Positions 43,601-50,882 of a stretch of DNA of 64,000 nt are shown here, piece after piece; position 1 is the stretch's first letter, and the number at the start of each line of letters is the position of its first letter. This stretch comes from Mnemiopsis leidyi (taxonomy: Eukaryota > Ctenophora > Tentaculata > Lobata > Bolinopsidae). Location: positions 89,730 to 153,729 of the forward strand of contig JH152728.1 in the NCBI GenBank assembly GCA_000226015.1, written 5' to 3'. The position numbers were made by a program, and so were the translations under genes. The notes below the pieces were generated by a model that was not told the DNA's origin, did no database searches, and saw only the letters and a list, made by a program, of their open reading frames with translations.

Positions 43601-46600
43601 TGCAGTAGAACAGAAGTACAGAACAATAATTTTAAGCACATCTACATTTCACTTTGTACATTGTAGATTATATACTTTGTTCATCATTTTTAAATCACTA
43701 TTAGATCACGACAGCCGGTGACGCGTATGGAAGAACTGATATAAATGAAACATTTACAGATGTGTCATAGACATTGACAGTTTAACAGTCATAAAGATTT
43801 GAATAAGAGAACGTGTCATGCATGATATGTTCCGAAAAATTAAAAATGATTTTACACAACTCAAACAATTTCATCTTATACTGAAATAATCCCAGTGTAA
43901 TCATTACTGATCATTGAAATATTACGAATTTAGAAATGAATAAGTTCATGATCGTTGCCAAAAATGTGCTCATAAAATTCTGTCCGCGCTAAGGCTAGAT
44001 GAATCGCCAAGAAAGAAGACAATTAAGTATGAATGATGGATCAAGATTCAAGAACTAAAAGGAAGGTAAACATATGCATTTACATAATGTCTCCAATCTC
44101 TACTCTTAATAGATATATTTTCATGAAACATAAAACTTCGGATACTTATGAAGATTATGTGTGCTGATGCCGGCATCATTATTCGTTATTTACATATTCA
44201 TTAATTCATTCACATCGAATAACTGTACTTAATGAAATCAACTCAATTTAGTCTATTTACTGGTCGAAGAAACAGTAAATTTGTTTACAAGTTACATTAA
44301 GTGTGTACATGTGAGTGTTTTACTGGCCAAACAATTGTAAGATCATGTTGTAGTGGTATTGATCAAGTAATTGCTACATTTTGTACACATTAAATTGTAG
44401 TTGTATTAATCAAGTAATTGTTACATTTTGTGTGTACATTGTAGTTGTATTGATTGTAGTTGTATTGATTGAAAAAATGAATATCAATAATGTACATTAA
44501 TTTGTAGTTGTATTGATCAAGTAATTGTATTATTACGTATCGTACGTGTATATATTGTACTTGTGCTTTGAGTGATGCTCCAATAACTGTATAGGGTCGG
44601 GTGTACTCCTCGGAGAATTTGACAGGGACAGTGAGTCACTCAGTATTGCCCTGAGTGTATATTGTATACTGTGTAATGTATAATGTGTATATTGTATTCT
44701 GTGTGTATTGTATACTGTGTATATTGTATAATGTATACTGTGTATATTGTATTCGGTGTGTATTGTATAATGTATACTGTGTATATATTGTATATTATGT
44801 CGATTGTATGCACAAAAATTCAAGGGTAGTGTATTGTACTTTTCTATCGGTTCTGGGGGAATCATTGGAAGTGCTGACTGCAGGTTTTAAAATACTCCTA
44901 AAAATACACGTTCTTATGTATGCACTATGCACATGTGCATAAAAGGAATAATAGAGAACAGCTTGTATTTTTAAACTGAGCCGTATCGAACACCCGATTA
45001 TACATTGAACGCATTGAATTACAAACATTACATAACAGTACACACAATACACTGCACACGATAACTTATATTTAATACATAATAGATTGTACGTTACACA
45101 ATAAGTTAATTGTGAGATTTAGAAAAAAGGGAAGGTTACTTGATAATAAATTATAAGGAATTAATACCTAATGAGGAATGGAAAAGCAACAGTTAGAATT
45201 AACATATTTTACTTAACAAAAAAACCATAATGACATAAGTAATCAACCGCAGGTTAGATAGATCGTTTATTACATTTTCAGAAAAGATTTCAATTTTTAA
45301 ACGCCAAAACGTCATACACCGCATGAGGACAGTTACACTTTCATTGTGTCGTTCGCGGAGGCAATGAAACGAGCTAAAATAATTGTAGAAATATTTTCCT
45401 CATCCTCAGCTACATAGACATTGTCACTCAATAAATGTATTTAATTTGTAGTGTTGACATCATAATTAATGTCCAGAATATACGGCCATAATCCACTTAT
45501 TATGAATTCAGGATAAGTCATATCACCGGATTTATTGGACCGTGAAGAAGAAGAAATACTAAACTGAGGCGATATCTGATAACATGGCCGTAGCCAAATT
45601 TCACCAATCTTTCCGCTGAACCAAGTGTCCGCTAAAACTCCGCTAATTATGAGAGAAAATGTTTAATTCTATTAATGCAAGGAGATATTTTAATTCATCT
45701 TGGGTCTAACGGGGCATGAACCGTTCAATGATAAAGCGATAAGATAAAAAGTTCTTTAAGATGGCCAGGAAAACCACTCTCTACTTTGTTCATTCTGTTT
45801 CGCTCGAGAAGGTCGTCCTTCCACTGCTCTAAAATGAACGATGGGGTATAAGTTCAGCGTCTTTACAACTCAACATCATGGATACATTGCTACTTTTGCT
45901 TGTTGTGGTCAAAGTAGGTGTTGGGTTAACTTTTCAAGATAATAGTTTGTTAAAACTTAATTTGGACAAACGACAAAGCGGTGCTGGGACAAACTCCATA
46001 AAGACGAAATTCTATGAAAGTTCAAAAGAAGATGGTAAGTAAAAGTTTGAGTTTTTCCTTAAATCTTGGAAACTTTAGCTCTAATACTGCTTCAACTCTA
46101 GCGAATAACTAATTTAATATAAATACGTTTGTCTGATAAGGCATTTGTTTTCTTCCTAGCTAGCTTGGCAAACCGAAATGTTCAGGATTGATACGAATAA
46201 AAAAGCAGAAAAAGAGATACCCATTCGGAAAAATATTGGAACGATACGATGAGATAGAAATTCGGGGAAAGTATATAGACAAACAAACCCTACACAATTT
46301 AAAGGTTTACATCAAAGACGGACCTAGCACATTGCTCTACATTCTGGTGAAAACTAACAAGAATCTAGTCATCCTAAACTCAAAGAAACGAAAAGAGAGT
46401 TGGAATGAACGAAAAGCGCACGAACTACAGTTCCTCCTGACACATGAAATCACAAACAAAGAAGTGTTTACCACCAGAATCATCTGCTTGGATAACGCAT
46501 TTTCCGTAGCCATTAACGGGATTACACTCAATCAGCCGTATCCTTACAGGATCCCCTTGGACAGAGCCCTTGACATCGTCGTAAATGTAGACGAAATCCC

Positions 46601-49600
46601 AGTGAAACATTTTAAGTGGATATCACTGAAAATGCCACTGGTCTCCCTAAAAATGCCAGAACAATGTCCTCCTGGAATGTTTTCTAGAGGACCAGGAAAA
46701 GAGTGTCTCAAACTTACAGAGGCGATGGAAGTACTTTCTAATTCCATGGAATTCGGGGAGAAGTCATATCGTTACAAAATAGTTGGCAACGACACGTGGA
46801 GATTCTACGACAGTTATGGGAAGGTGGTGTTGTCTGCACAGGGACCAATAGATTGGACAACTGCCAATATTTCGCTAGATGACCTTATCTTGCCAGATAT
46901 TGTACAAAGAGGTGAATTTTGTCTCCTAAATACTATCGTGTTTCAATTTGGTCTGCTTTACTTACATGTTAAATACTTCGCTTTAACGTTCAAGTTCCTA
47001 ATTCAACAACCATGTGAAATGTGTATTATCTATGTATTATCATAGTGACGTTTCCAGAGTCTTAAATGATATATTGAAAGAGTAACTTCACTTGTAACTT
47101 TACTCATAGACTATTTTTCCTTAAACAGGAGAGACAGAGGACAGGGCGGAAGTAGGACTTCCAGAAGACAAAGGACTCCCAGGAGACACAGGACTCCCAG
47201 GAGACACAGGACTTCCAGGAGAAGCAGGTCGGAAAGGAGAAGCAGGTCGGAAAGGAAGGGCCGGTAAGAAAGGTTCTCCTGGAAAGAACGACTGGTGTGG
47301 TGTGGATTATTGTAGGAAAGGAGAGAGAGGAGAAGGTGGGATAAGGGGAGAAACAGGAGCCCCGGGGGAGCCTGGAGTTAGTGGAGAACCAGGATACCAG
47401 GGAGAGAGAGGAGGAGTAGGAGAGAGAGGAACGAGAGGAGAGGAGGGAGAGGAGGGATCTCCAGGTGAGGCTGGGAGGAAGGGGGAACCTGGACTACTAG
47501 GAATCCCTGGAATTAGAACCTGTGGAGAAACAATACCGTGTTCACGACGACTGGGAAATAAGTGTTACGGAGTAAGCATGTCGGAAATGTCTGTGAAATG
47601 CAAGGCTGGCTACGCTGCAGCCTCTGTGTGGGAGAACACCAGATTCTGGAGTCTAAGATGTTGTGAGGTTTTGGAGATTGAGATGTTGTGAGGTTCTGGA
47701 GTCTGAGATGTTGTGAGGTTCTGGAGAATGAAATGTTGTGAGGTTCTGGAGTCTGAAATGTTGTGAGGTTCTGGAGTCTGAGATGTTGTGAGGTTCTGGA
47801 GACTGAAATGTTGTGAGGTTCTGGAGACTGAGATGTTGTGAGGTTCTGGAGAATAAGGTGTTGTGAGGTTCTCGAGAATGAGATGTTGTGAGGTTCTGGA
47901 GTCAGAGATGTTGTGAGGTTCTGGAGTCTGAGATGTTGTGAGGTTCTGTAGACTGAGATATTGTGAGGTTCTGAAGACTGAGATATTGTGAGGTTCTGAA
48001 GACTGAGATATTGTGAGGTTCTGAAGACTGAAATGTTGTGAGAGGTTATGGAGACTGAGATCATGTTGTGAGGTTTTGGAGTCAGAGATGTTGTGAGGTT
48101 CTGGAGAATGAGATGTTGTGAGGTTCTGGAGACTGAGATGTTGTGAGGTTCTGAAGACTGAGATATTGTGAGGTTCTGAAGACTAAAATGTTGTGAGGTT
48201 CTGGAGACTGAGATCATGTTGTGAGGTTCTGGAGACTGAGATGTTGTAAGGTGATTAAGGTGGGATTGTACCGCTGCTAATTCATTCGGACTTTACATTT
48301 GCAGTACGTCATATTTTACGATTAAGATTATTGCTGATACTCACTATCAGCATTAAACCAGTGATGTTTTGAGTATTTGAGAATATAGATCTAATTTAAA
48401 TAAGTTGTTAGGGATTTTGATTTGGTAATTTCATGCTGTCCAAAAAATTCTATTGACATTTTTCCAAACTAGAAAAGTAGATAAAATATGAAAATTTTGA
48501 ATTGGCTGAGTTGAAATTAGATGGACTGATTGAATTAATCTTGTATATGCCCTGGGCCCTGGACTTTTTGAGTTCTTATGATCTCACATCGGGTACGAAT
48601 TTTCAACTGTTGAATACGTTTCTGACGAATTGTCTACAAAATTGTAAATACCAATTAAATGATTTGAACGGGCTATTTTACTTGTAAGATTACGGAAAGT
48701 TTGCTATCTACAATAATCTGATAATAATACAAATAGCAATTATGTCAAAGTAAATTGAATACAGCAAAAAATAAACACGATCACAGAACGTAAGCGAGGT
48801 CCAACAGTGAATGTCCGAGCAATATGTCTACTCTCACAGACACTGGAGGTATATGATATTGACCTAAAGTACTTGCGAGCTGAAAGGGGCTGTGAGTCGT
48901 CAGTAAAGTGTTGGTCTGTGTTTAGTCTCGGTTGGAGGACCGGTCTGTAGTGGAGGGATTAGACTGACAGACCGACAGACTGACGAACAGACAGACAGAT
49001 TTACAGACTGACAGATTGACCGACAGATTGACTGACAGACTGACAGACTGACAGACTTACAGACTGACAGACTGACAAAACAGATCTAGTTTGGAAAAAG
49101 AAAGATACAGTTGAAATAAGATTGAAATCAAACAGACGGACGCGAAATAACAAACAATGGACACTGCTATGGTACCAAACATACAGATTAACAAACAAAA
49201 AATTAGCATATAACTTAAGGACATACTAACAAACATGTAAACAAACAAAAGAATTAGCATATAACTTAAAAACATACTAACAAACAGGACACAAACAAAA
49301 ACTTACGGGAGAGATCTCCGGCAATTATCTCCGCGAGTTTCCCCAACACTCGACAATTCCTTGTTACTTTTCCTCTGCTCCTGTATCGGCTTTATCTGAA
49401 GATATTGTTAGTGATGGGGAGGCGCCGTAGAGGTTTCTCCAATTTATTGGGAGAGCATTTCGGACAGTATTCTAAGTTTGTTAGATAGGTCATTGCGCAT
49501 TAAGATGGAGTGGTTACTTGCACTTACGTTATTATTCTAACCTGTAATTAGGTAGTTAAGTAATTAACAACGTGATGAGCTAGCTGTTAGCTGGCTAACA

Positions 49601-50882
49601 ACCTGATCTACCTGATCTCTTGTTAGTTCTGGAATACAAGGAATACAAGGAATACAATACAATACAATACAGGGAATACAATACAAGGAATACAATACAA
49701 GGAATACAATACAAGGAATACAATACAATACAATGAATACAATACAAGGAATACAATGCCAGGAATACAATACAGGGAATACAGTACAAGGAATACAATA
49801 CAAGGAATACAATACGACTATCTAAGTATCTAACTAACCTGCATGTCGTGCCACTGGAACAGAGCGGTCAGTATAGAAGGTAGGGCATGTTTGGACACGT
49901 TAGTCAAACAGGAATACAATACAAGGAATACAATACAATACAAGGAATACAATACAATACAAGGAATACAATACAATACACTTACTAACTATTTAATAAC
50001 TAACCTGCATGTCGTGCCACTGGAACAGAGCGGTCAGTATAGAAGGTAGGGCATGTTCGGACACGTTAGTCAGACAAGAATACATTACAAGGAATACATT
50101 ACAAGGAATACAATACAAGGAATACAATACAAGGAATACAATACAATACACTACCTAACTTTGATTTAACTAACCTGCATGTCGTGCCACTGGAAGAGAG
50201 CGGTCAGTATAGAAGGTAGGGCATGTTCGGACACGTTAGTCAGACACTTAAGTAACATGTCAAACTCATCCTTGTCTCCAGCTAGCAGAGTCTTGGCTAG
50301 TTCCTTGTTCTGGTGTTTGTTGTTAGTTGCATGGGTGGTTGTTAGTTTTTAGTAGAATTATGATAGTGTTGTGGTTGTTAATTACGAGACTTTAGTTGTC
50401 AGTTGGTGCAAAAATATGGAAAAAACCCTAAATTTTTGCCTTCAAGCACACCAAATCATCAACTCACCAGAGAATCTTTGAGGACGTTGGTTATCTTCCT
50501 CTCAACTTGGAGGTTGAACTCAGTGAGAAGGGTCTGGAGGACATACTGACCACAGTGAAAAGTGTCAGGTTGTGTTTGGAGAGAGGAGGTTACCGTCCCC
50601 CAGCCACGTTCCCATGGTAACGTCGCAGCTGCACAGGGAGTGTTAGTAACTGTTACGCTGCTATTAATGTGAGATTCACAAAATGCTTTTTGATAACTAG
50701 GTCACGGTTTCACGAAGAAGGTTAATGTTAAAGGTAAATGTTATTTATCAATTAAACGTAATATCATCGGGAGGTACATGTGTCGTAAATATTTAACCGA
50801 GTACTACTGGGTACATCCCAAAACAGCGTTAAACTAGTGACAATTAATAAATGTAGTACTTACATTGGTCTTTGCCGCTCAT
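7672..50882 (-). CDS. FRY: Furry homolog (NDR/Tricornered kinase scaffold), C-terminal part not in window
   Basis: Very long HEAT/armadillo-like scaffold that activates NDR/LATS-family kinases in cell polarity and mitosis. Start: ATG at 50882 (exon 50882-50864, MSGKDQ); its phase fits exon 50628-50468 (GQYVLQTLLTEFNLQVERK) and 50309-50175 (LPSILTALFQWHDMQ). Later exons follow FRY order: about 42706-42632 (CFKNFKRKE), 41285-41205 (DLYAEVLGVLSEAR), 41105-40950, 40740-40530, 40240-40131, 39970-39827 (YRLVWVYVVRIKCEAN), 39365-39203, 39045-38943 (MNIGLNAFLAIANHL), 38800-38601, 38480-38410 (KTCVGAIPRIIPEG), 38205-38061, 37735-37681, then after the receptor-bearing intron 31270-31135, 31030-30875, 30660-30546, 30415-30302, 30048-29847, 29605-29464, 29268-29168, 27873-27765, 27595-27455, 27245-27145, the doubled block 26967-20577, and 10125-10027, 9685-9557, 9335-9265, 9065-8836, 8543-8443 (CNLAIILLCDIVLDQ), 8148-8000 (HEHCKKLMLNLI), 7830-7672. 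Exon joins between 50175 and 42706 are unresolved. The last third of FRY is missing; it may lie left of the window. Confidence 0.9.
8315..8437 (-). repeat. 41-bp tandem repeat, 3 copies, abutting a Furry donor
   Basis: Copies start at 8315, 8356 and 8397 (CAGGGATTGATTAAATGAAA). The array ends six bases from the 5' splice site of the Furry exon 8543-8443. Confidence 0.9.
10705..10710 (+). promoter_or_regulatory. Possible TATA box of the first PLA2-like gene
   Basis: TATAAA lies 53 bp upstream of the ATG at 10763, a suitable distance for a short 5' leader. Seen only as a motif. Confidence 0.4.
10763..11533 (+). CDS. Secreted cysteine-rich protein with PLA2-like C-terminal domain, paralog 1
   Basis: Single exon, 256 aa. 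Residues 1-15 form a signal peptide (MKFILLTILVSFIVA). Residues about 35-155 are a charged, cysteine-poor region shared almost letter for letter with the neighbour at 12321. The last 85 residues are cysteine-rich: CTGTCGPTCKMCWQWVCGDC followed by CIHTGCLRHDGFC. The CC-H-GC-HD order resembles secreted phospholipase A2-like domains of cnidarians and other early animals, in which GDCC and HD are the conserved core. Catalytic function cannot be asserted; there is no clear calcium loop. The gene lies on the opposite strand inside the Furry intron between about 10125 and 21456. An AATAAA follows at 11803. Not recognised by name. Confidence 0.8.
   Translation: MKFILLTILVSFIVANPIAPSCQISRHVATEDGRSIEVTCEDDMKYNINLQDKEEESTLEVTGDKAGENFNFLKIEHRGNDMYITLQGTTFSVKDENSVEETAKLEELLKNPDFSSFSTAVQQVHDKLKLPGWESPSVLFLYRIGMSLHHPLLSLQGIEVLDTDILDYHGPSPRKQCQLNGWKADSAEQLIREDCTGTCGPTCKMCWQWVCGDCCIHTGCLRHDGFCRGRYGPLHKDCISLRGVLWDTITDTQYDC
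11803..11808 (+). terminator. Polyadenylation signal AATAAA
   Basis: Canonical hexamer 270 bp after the stop of the gene at 10763-11533, same strand, before the next paralog. Confidence 0.45.
12321..13265 (+). CDS. Secreted cysteine-rich protein with PLA2-like C-terminal domain, paralog 2
   Basis: Single exon. The Met at 12321 is chosen because it opens a signal peptide (MNTFLWAILCMCWIEVTVTA); an in-frame Met at 12261 would put 20 polar residues in front. 314 aa. The region GRSIEVTCED to HHPLLSLQ is nearly identical to paralog 1, also in DNA. It is followed by a repeat insertion (12757-12940) in which SLHHPLLSLQQEEETV is encoded three times plus fragments, then a basic stretch QRRSARRNKK that could be cut by furin-like proteases, then a cysteine-rich domain (CGQTCSSCWKWVCGDCCTHL, GCWRHDRFC) clearly more diverged from paralog 1 than the front half. 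Tandem duplicate of 10763-11533. Same Furry intron, opposite strand. Function unknown. Confidence 0.8.
   Translation: MNTFLWAILCMCWIEVTVTATCGIISHVHTEHGRSIEVTCEDGMKYNINLQDKEEESTLEVTGDKAGENFNFLKIEHHGNDMYITLQGTKFSVKDENSVEETAKLEELLTNPDFSSFSTAVQQVHDKLKLPGWEYPSVLFLYRIGMSLHHPLLSLQQEEETVSLHHPLLSLQQEEETVSLHHPLLSLQGTEPLLSLQQGEETVSLQRRSARRNKKIDRSIFDYHGEKAKKECRYNGRKHQDVSRFIERECLGMCGQTCSSCWKWVCGDCCTHLGCWRHDRFCTAKDGSAAYSSRACTTFRGVLWNTVTDTRRDC
12757..12940 (+). repeat. 48-bp in-frame coding minisatellite
   Basis: Copies start at 12757 and 12805 and continue to about 12940, encoding a 16-residue Leu/Glu repeat. The unit is a multiple of three, so the frame is kept. Paralog 1 has only one unit at this place. 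Confidence 0.9.
13270..14630. other. Intronic spacer, no gene seen
   Basis: AT-rich DNA inside the Furry intron, between the PLA2-like pair and the sushi gene. No exon or clear repeat found on either strand. Confidence 0.5.
14634..20030 (+). CDS. Secreted or surface sushi (CCP) domain protein, tentative model
   Basis: Exon 14634-14688 encodes a signal peptide (MIHLMITFLIIGAAATTQ). Exon 15378-15812 encodes a beta-rich domain (GWIAVTQRDVYIDYDLEN ... VWTITLSRTSGERRVVIHCN ... SASDYYRPG). Exon 16030-16227 encodes a sushi-like domain (GTVVEVTCSDSNAVYAGSNK ending YPNEPSC). All joins are in phase. Further exons that continue in phase are 19026-19151 (KLRRNGAKTIENKVLKRLSC), 19246-19280, 19515-19632 (VGRFVYRSLPNT) and 19888-20030 (ELEEAESRDKAVNGGESG to a TGA). 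These resemble a basic-then-acidic cytoplasmic tail, yet no transmembrane exon was found, so the second half could be a separate gene. Lies wholly inside the Furry intron, opposite strand. Related proteins exist in early animals as far as I recall; role unknown. The first three exons are well supported, the rest less so. Confidence 0.5.
16930..19290 (+). repeat. Diverged tandem array of a two-exon cassette, about 4 copies
   Basis: Units of roughly 530-840 bp. Each has a TTTCAG acceptor followed by a short basic reading frame in the same phase: at 16937 (ILWRKEVKATSN), 17518 (NNLCRNKAKTKKKQQ), 18077 (NLTLRNDEIQKRQQ) and 19026 (KLRRNGAKTIENK). A second acceptor with CAAAC follows at about 17261, 17789, (18407) and 19246. 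Only the last unit has an open frame and a good donor; the others stop. Shared blocks include AAAAGATGGGCTGAAAAAGA and CACTTGATATAGAAGTATTC. Confidence 0.65.
19793..19900 (+). repeat. 45-bp repeat carrying a 3' splice site three times
   Basis: TTCTGTGTTCATTGCAG|AGCTAGAA occurs with exon starts at 19798, 19843 and 19888. The spacing is exactly 45 bp. Use of the second acceptor would add 15 in-frame residues; the first would meet a stop. Confidence 0.85.
20577..24206. repeat. Copy 1 of a Furry segment, left of N gap
   Basis: Near-identical to 24217-26966 except for an 880-bp insertion (23149-24030) and small indels. Carries Furry exons about 24206-24080, 22980-22870, 22570-22380, 22274-21960, 21778-21635 and 21522-21456. 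It ends exactly at the N run, which points to an unmerged contig overlap rather than a true tandem duplication. Confidence 0.9.
23149..24030. mobile_element. 880-bp insertion present in only one copy
   Basis: Copy 2 jumps from its equivalent of 23148 (about 26770) to 24031 (about 26790). The inserted DNA has GC-rich patches (CCGCGGCGCCGCGC near 23590) and a near-perfect hairpin at its right end (23995-24030, TTTTTGCGCCTTCGGCGCAA). There is no coding capacity of note. Probably a non-autonomous element that is polymorphic between haplotypes. Target-site duplication not resolved. Confidence 0.6.
24207..24216. other. Assembly gap (10 N)
   Basis: Ten N bases at the exact boundary of the repeated Furry segment. 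Confidence 0.99.
24217..26966. repeat. Copy 2 of the Furry segment, right of N gap
   Basis: Begins TTTGCTAGAATTAATAGTAG, as does 20577, and ends GTGCTGAAATA, as does 24206. It carries the same six Furry exons. Differences from copy 1 include one extra base in the exon near 25327, which shifts the frame, and a 55-bp duplication of an acceptor at 25819-25892. Confidence 0.9.
28193..28433. repeat. 19-bp tandem repeat, about 12 copies
   Basis: Unit AGATCTATCTCTCAGCTTT in a Furry intron. No spacers, so not a CRISPR-like array. Confidence 0.95.
30021..30132 (-). repeat. 66-bp direct duplication spanning a Furry acceptor
   Basis: 30021-30066 and 30087-30132 match closely. On the minus strand each copy reads CCCAGATTCCAG|AA followed by codons for KLHPYVEAS. 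The inner copy (exon start 30048) opens the exon; the outer one repeats the splice site and exon start upstream. Confidence 0.85.
32070..35865 (+). CDS. Class C GPCR, metabotropic glutamate receptor type
   Basis: Three exons in phase: 32070-32167, 32538-32717 and 33360-35865; 927 aa. Signal peptide MFLLFFIIFRVSGGQ. A Venus-flytrap ligand domain spans about 20-470 (AGDYIVAGVFRMGSY; LGLNLGYSIYDNCDS; VIGVLSIGSADFAKVV). A cysteine-rich NCD3G-type linker follows at about 480-545 (CSEDCQAGSYTD, CCWKCRTCPPNHF, CDQC). Seven membrane segments run from about 553 (IFVGGVAVFAVGIISVVVTA) to 806, with TM1 followed by KRNETRPIIKASEPGYIYVL, typical of the family. The tail (807-927) is Ser/Arg-rich. The receptor sits at the plasma membrane and signals through G proteins. 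Residues around YMYNDEDLMDRERF do not keep the Ser/Thr that hold glutamate in vertebrate mGluRs, so the ligand may be something else. Nested in the Furry intron between 37681 and 31270, opposite strand. Start chosen for the signal peptide and splice phase. Confidence 0.92.
35866..37680. other. Spacer after the receptor gene, nothing seen
   Basis: AT-rich Furry intron sequence downstream of the receptor stop. No exons recognised; probably contains the receptor 3' UTR. Confidence 0.5.
37866..37933. repeat. Perfect 68-bp palindrome
   Basis: TTTCTGTATATAGTTGCAGT ... is followed without spacer by its exact reverse complement; I checked all 34 pairs by position. A further partial arm copy follows at 37938-37970. 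It lies in a Furry intron. Confidence 0.95.
39695..39827 (-). repeat. 33-bp tandem repeat, 4 copies, at a Furry donor
   Basis: Copies near 39698, 39731, 39764 and 39797 (ACTTCGTAGTTATCGTTAGT). On the minus strand the array begins at the splice donor of the exon ending IEAIFPRGSR, and each unit starts with a donor-like GTATTAGTAG. Confidence 0.85.
42170..42500. other. GC-rich island in Furry intron, possible mobile-element fragment
   Basis: Composition unlike the surrounding intron, open for 123 codons on the minus strand. The translation matches no family I can name. Could be a remnant of an inserted element. Confidence 0.3.
42780..42883. repeat. 104-bp foldback (hairpin) sequence
   Basis: ACAGTGTTTTCGTTATTCTC ... 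pairs with ... AAGACAATAACAAAAACACTGT. The arms are about 45 bases with a few mismatches and the loop about 14 bases (GATATGATGTAATA). Either a small inverted-repeat element or a hairpin RNA precursor. Confidence 0.8.
42975..43398. repeat. 20-bp tandem repeat, about 21 copies, with N gap
   Basis: Unit CCTGTG(T/G)CAGGACTTAAATA, interrupted by 11 N at 43183-43193, so the true length is unknown. On the minus strand each unit contains CACAG|GTATTTAAG, a passable 5' splice site. Confidence 0.95.
43400..45870. other. Furry intron spacer with TGTA-rich microsatellites
   Basis: No exons seen. 44320-44530 holds imperfect repeats of TTGTAGTTGTATTGATCAAG. 44650-44815 is a TGTATA/TGTGTA microsatellite whose apparent reading frames are repeat artefacts. 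Confidence 0.6.
45878..47691 (+). CDS. Secreted galectin-collagen fusion protein
   Basis: Exons 45878-46034, 46186-46911 and 47129-47691 join in phase; 481 aa. Signal peptide MDTLLLLLVVVKVGVGLT. Residues about 62-210 look like a galectin beta-sandwich: LERYDEIEIRGKYI, a WNERKAHELQF strand where galectins have W-x-x-E-x-R, then FSVAINGITLNQPYPYR and LDIVVNVDEIPVKHFKW, which follow the galectin F-x-V-x-V-N-G ... Y-x-H-R ... G-D-V pattern. Residues about 303-430 are collagen Gly-X-Y repeats (GLPGDTGLPGDTGLPGEAGR; GETGAPGEPGVSGEPG), broken once by DWCGVDYCRK. A short cysteine-rich end follows (CGETIPCSRRLGNKCYG; WSLRCC). Gly-X-Y plus cysteines suggests a secreted trimer that binds glycans in matrix or mucus; this is inference. 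The end of the reading frame runs into a 25-bp repeat. Nested in a Furry intron on the opposite strand. The galectin call is from pattern, not from a search. Confidence 0.8.
47655..48245. repeat. 25-bp minisatellite, about 23 copies, seeded from a coding end
   Basis: Unit GAGATGTTGTGAGGTTCTGGA with small changes. The first units are the last codons of the galectin-collagen gene (FWSLRCCEVLE), whose stop lies in the second unit. Confidence 0.95.
48960..49080. repeat. GACAGACT microsatellite
   Basis: Interrupted runs of GACAGACTGACAGACT in a Furry intron. Confidence 0.9.
49630..50245 (-). repeat. AATACA microsatellite with two extra partial copies of a Furry exon
   Basis: Arrays of AGGAATACAATAC separate three copies of a roughly 70-bp piece, at about 49840-49910, 50004-50072 and 50173-50245. 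The right-hand copy is the true 3' half of Furry exon 50309-50175 (LTNVSEHALPSILTALFQWH). The other two repeat that half plus its GTTAG donor but lack an acceptor. Confidence 0.9.

Noticed and set aside
47513-48217. 234-codon frame on the minus strand
   Set aside because: Entirely a reading of the 25-bp minisatellite; its unit length gives open frames by chance.
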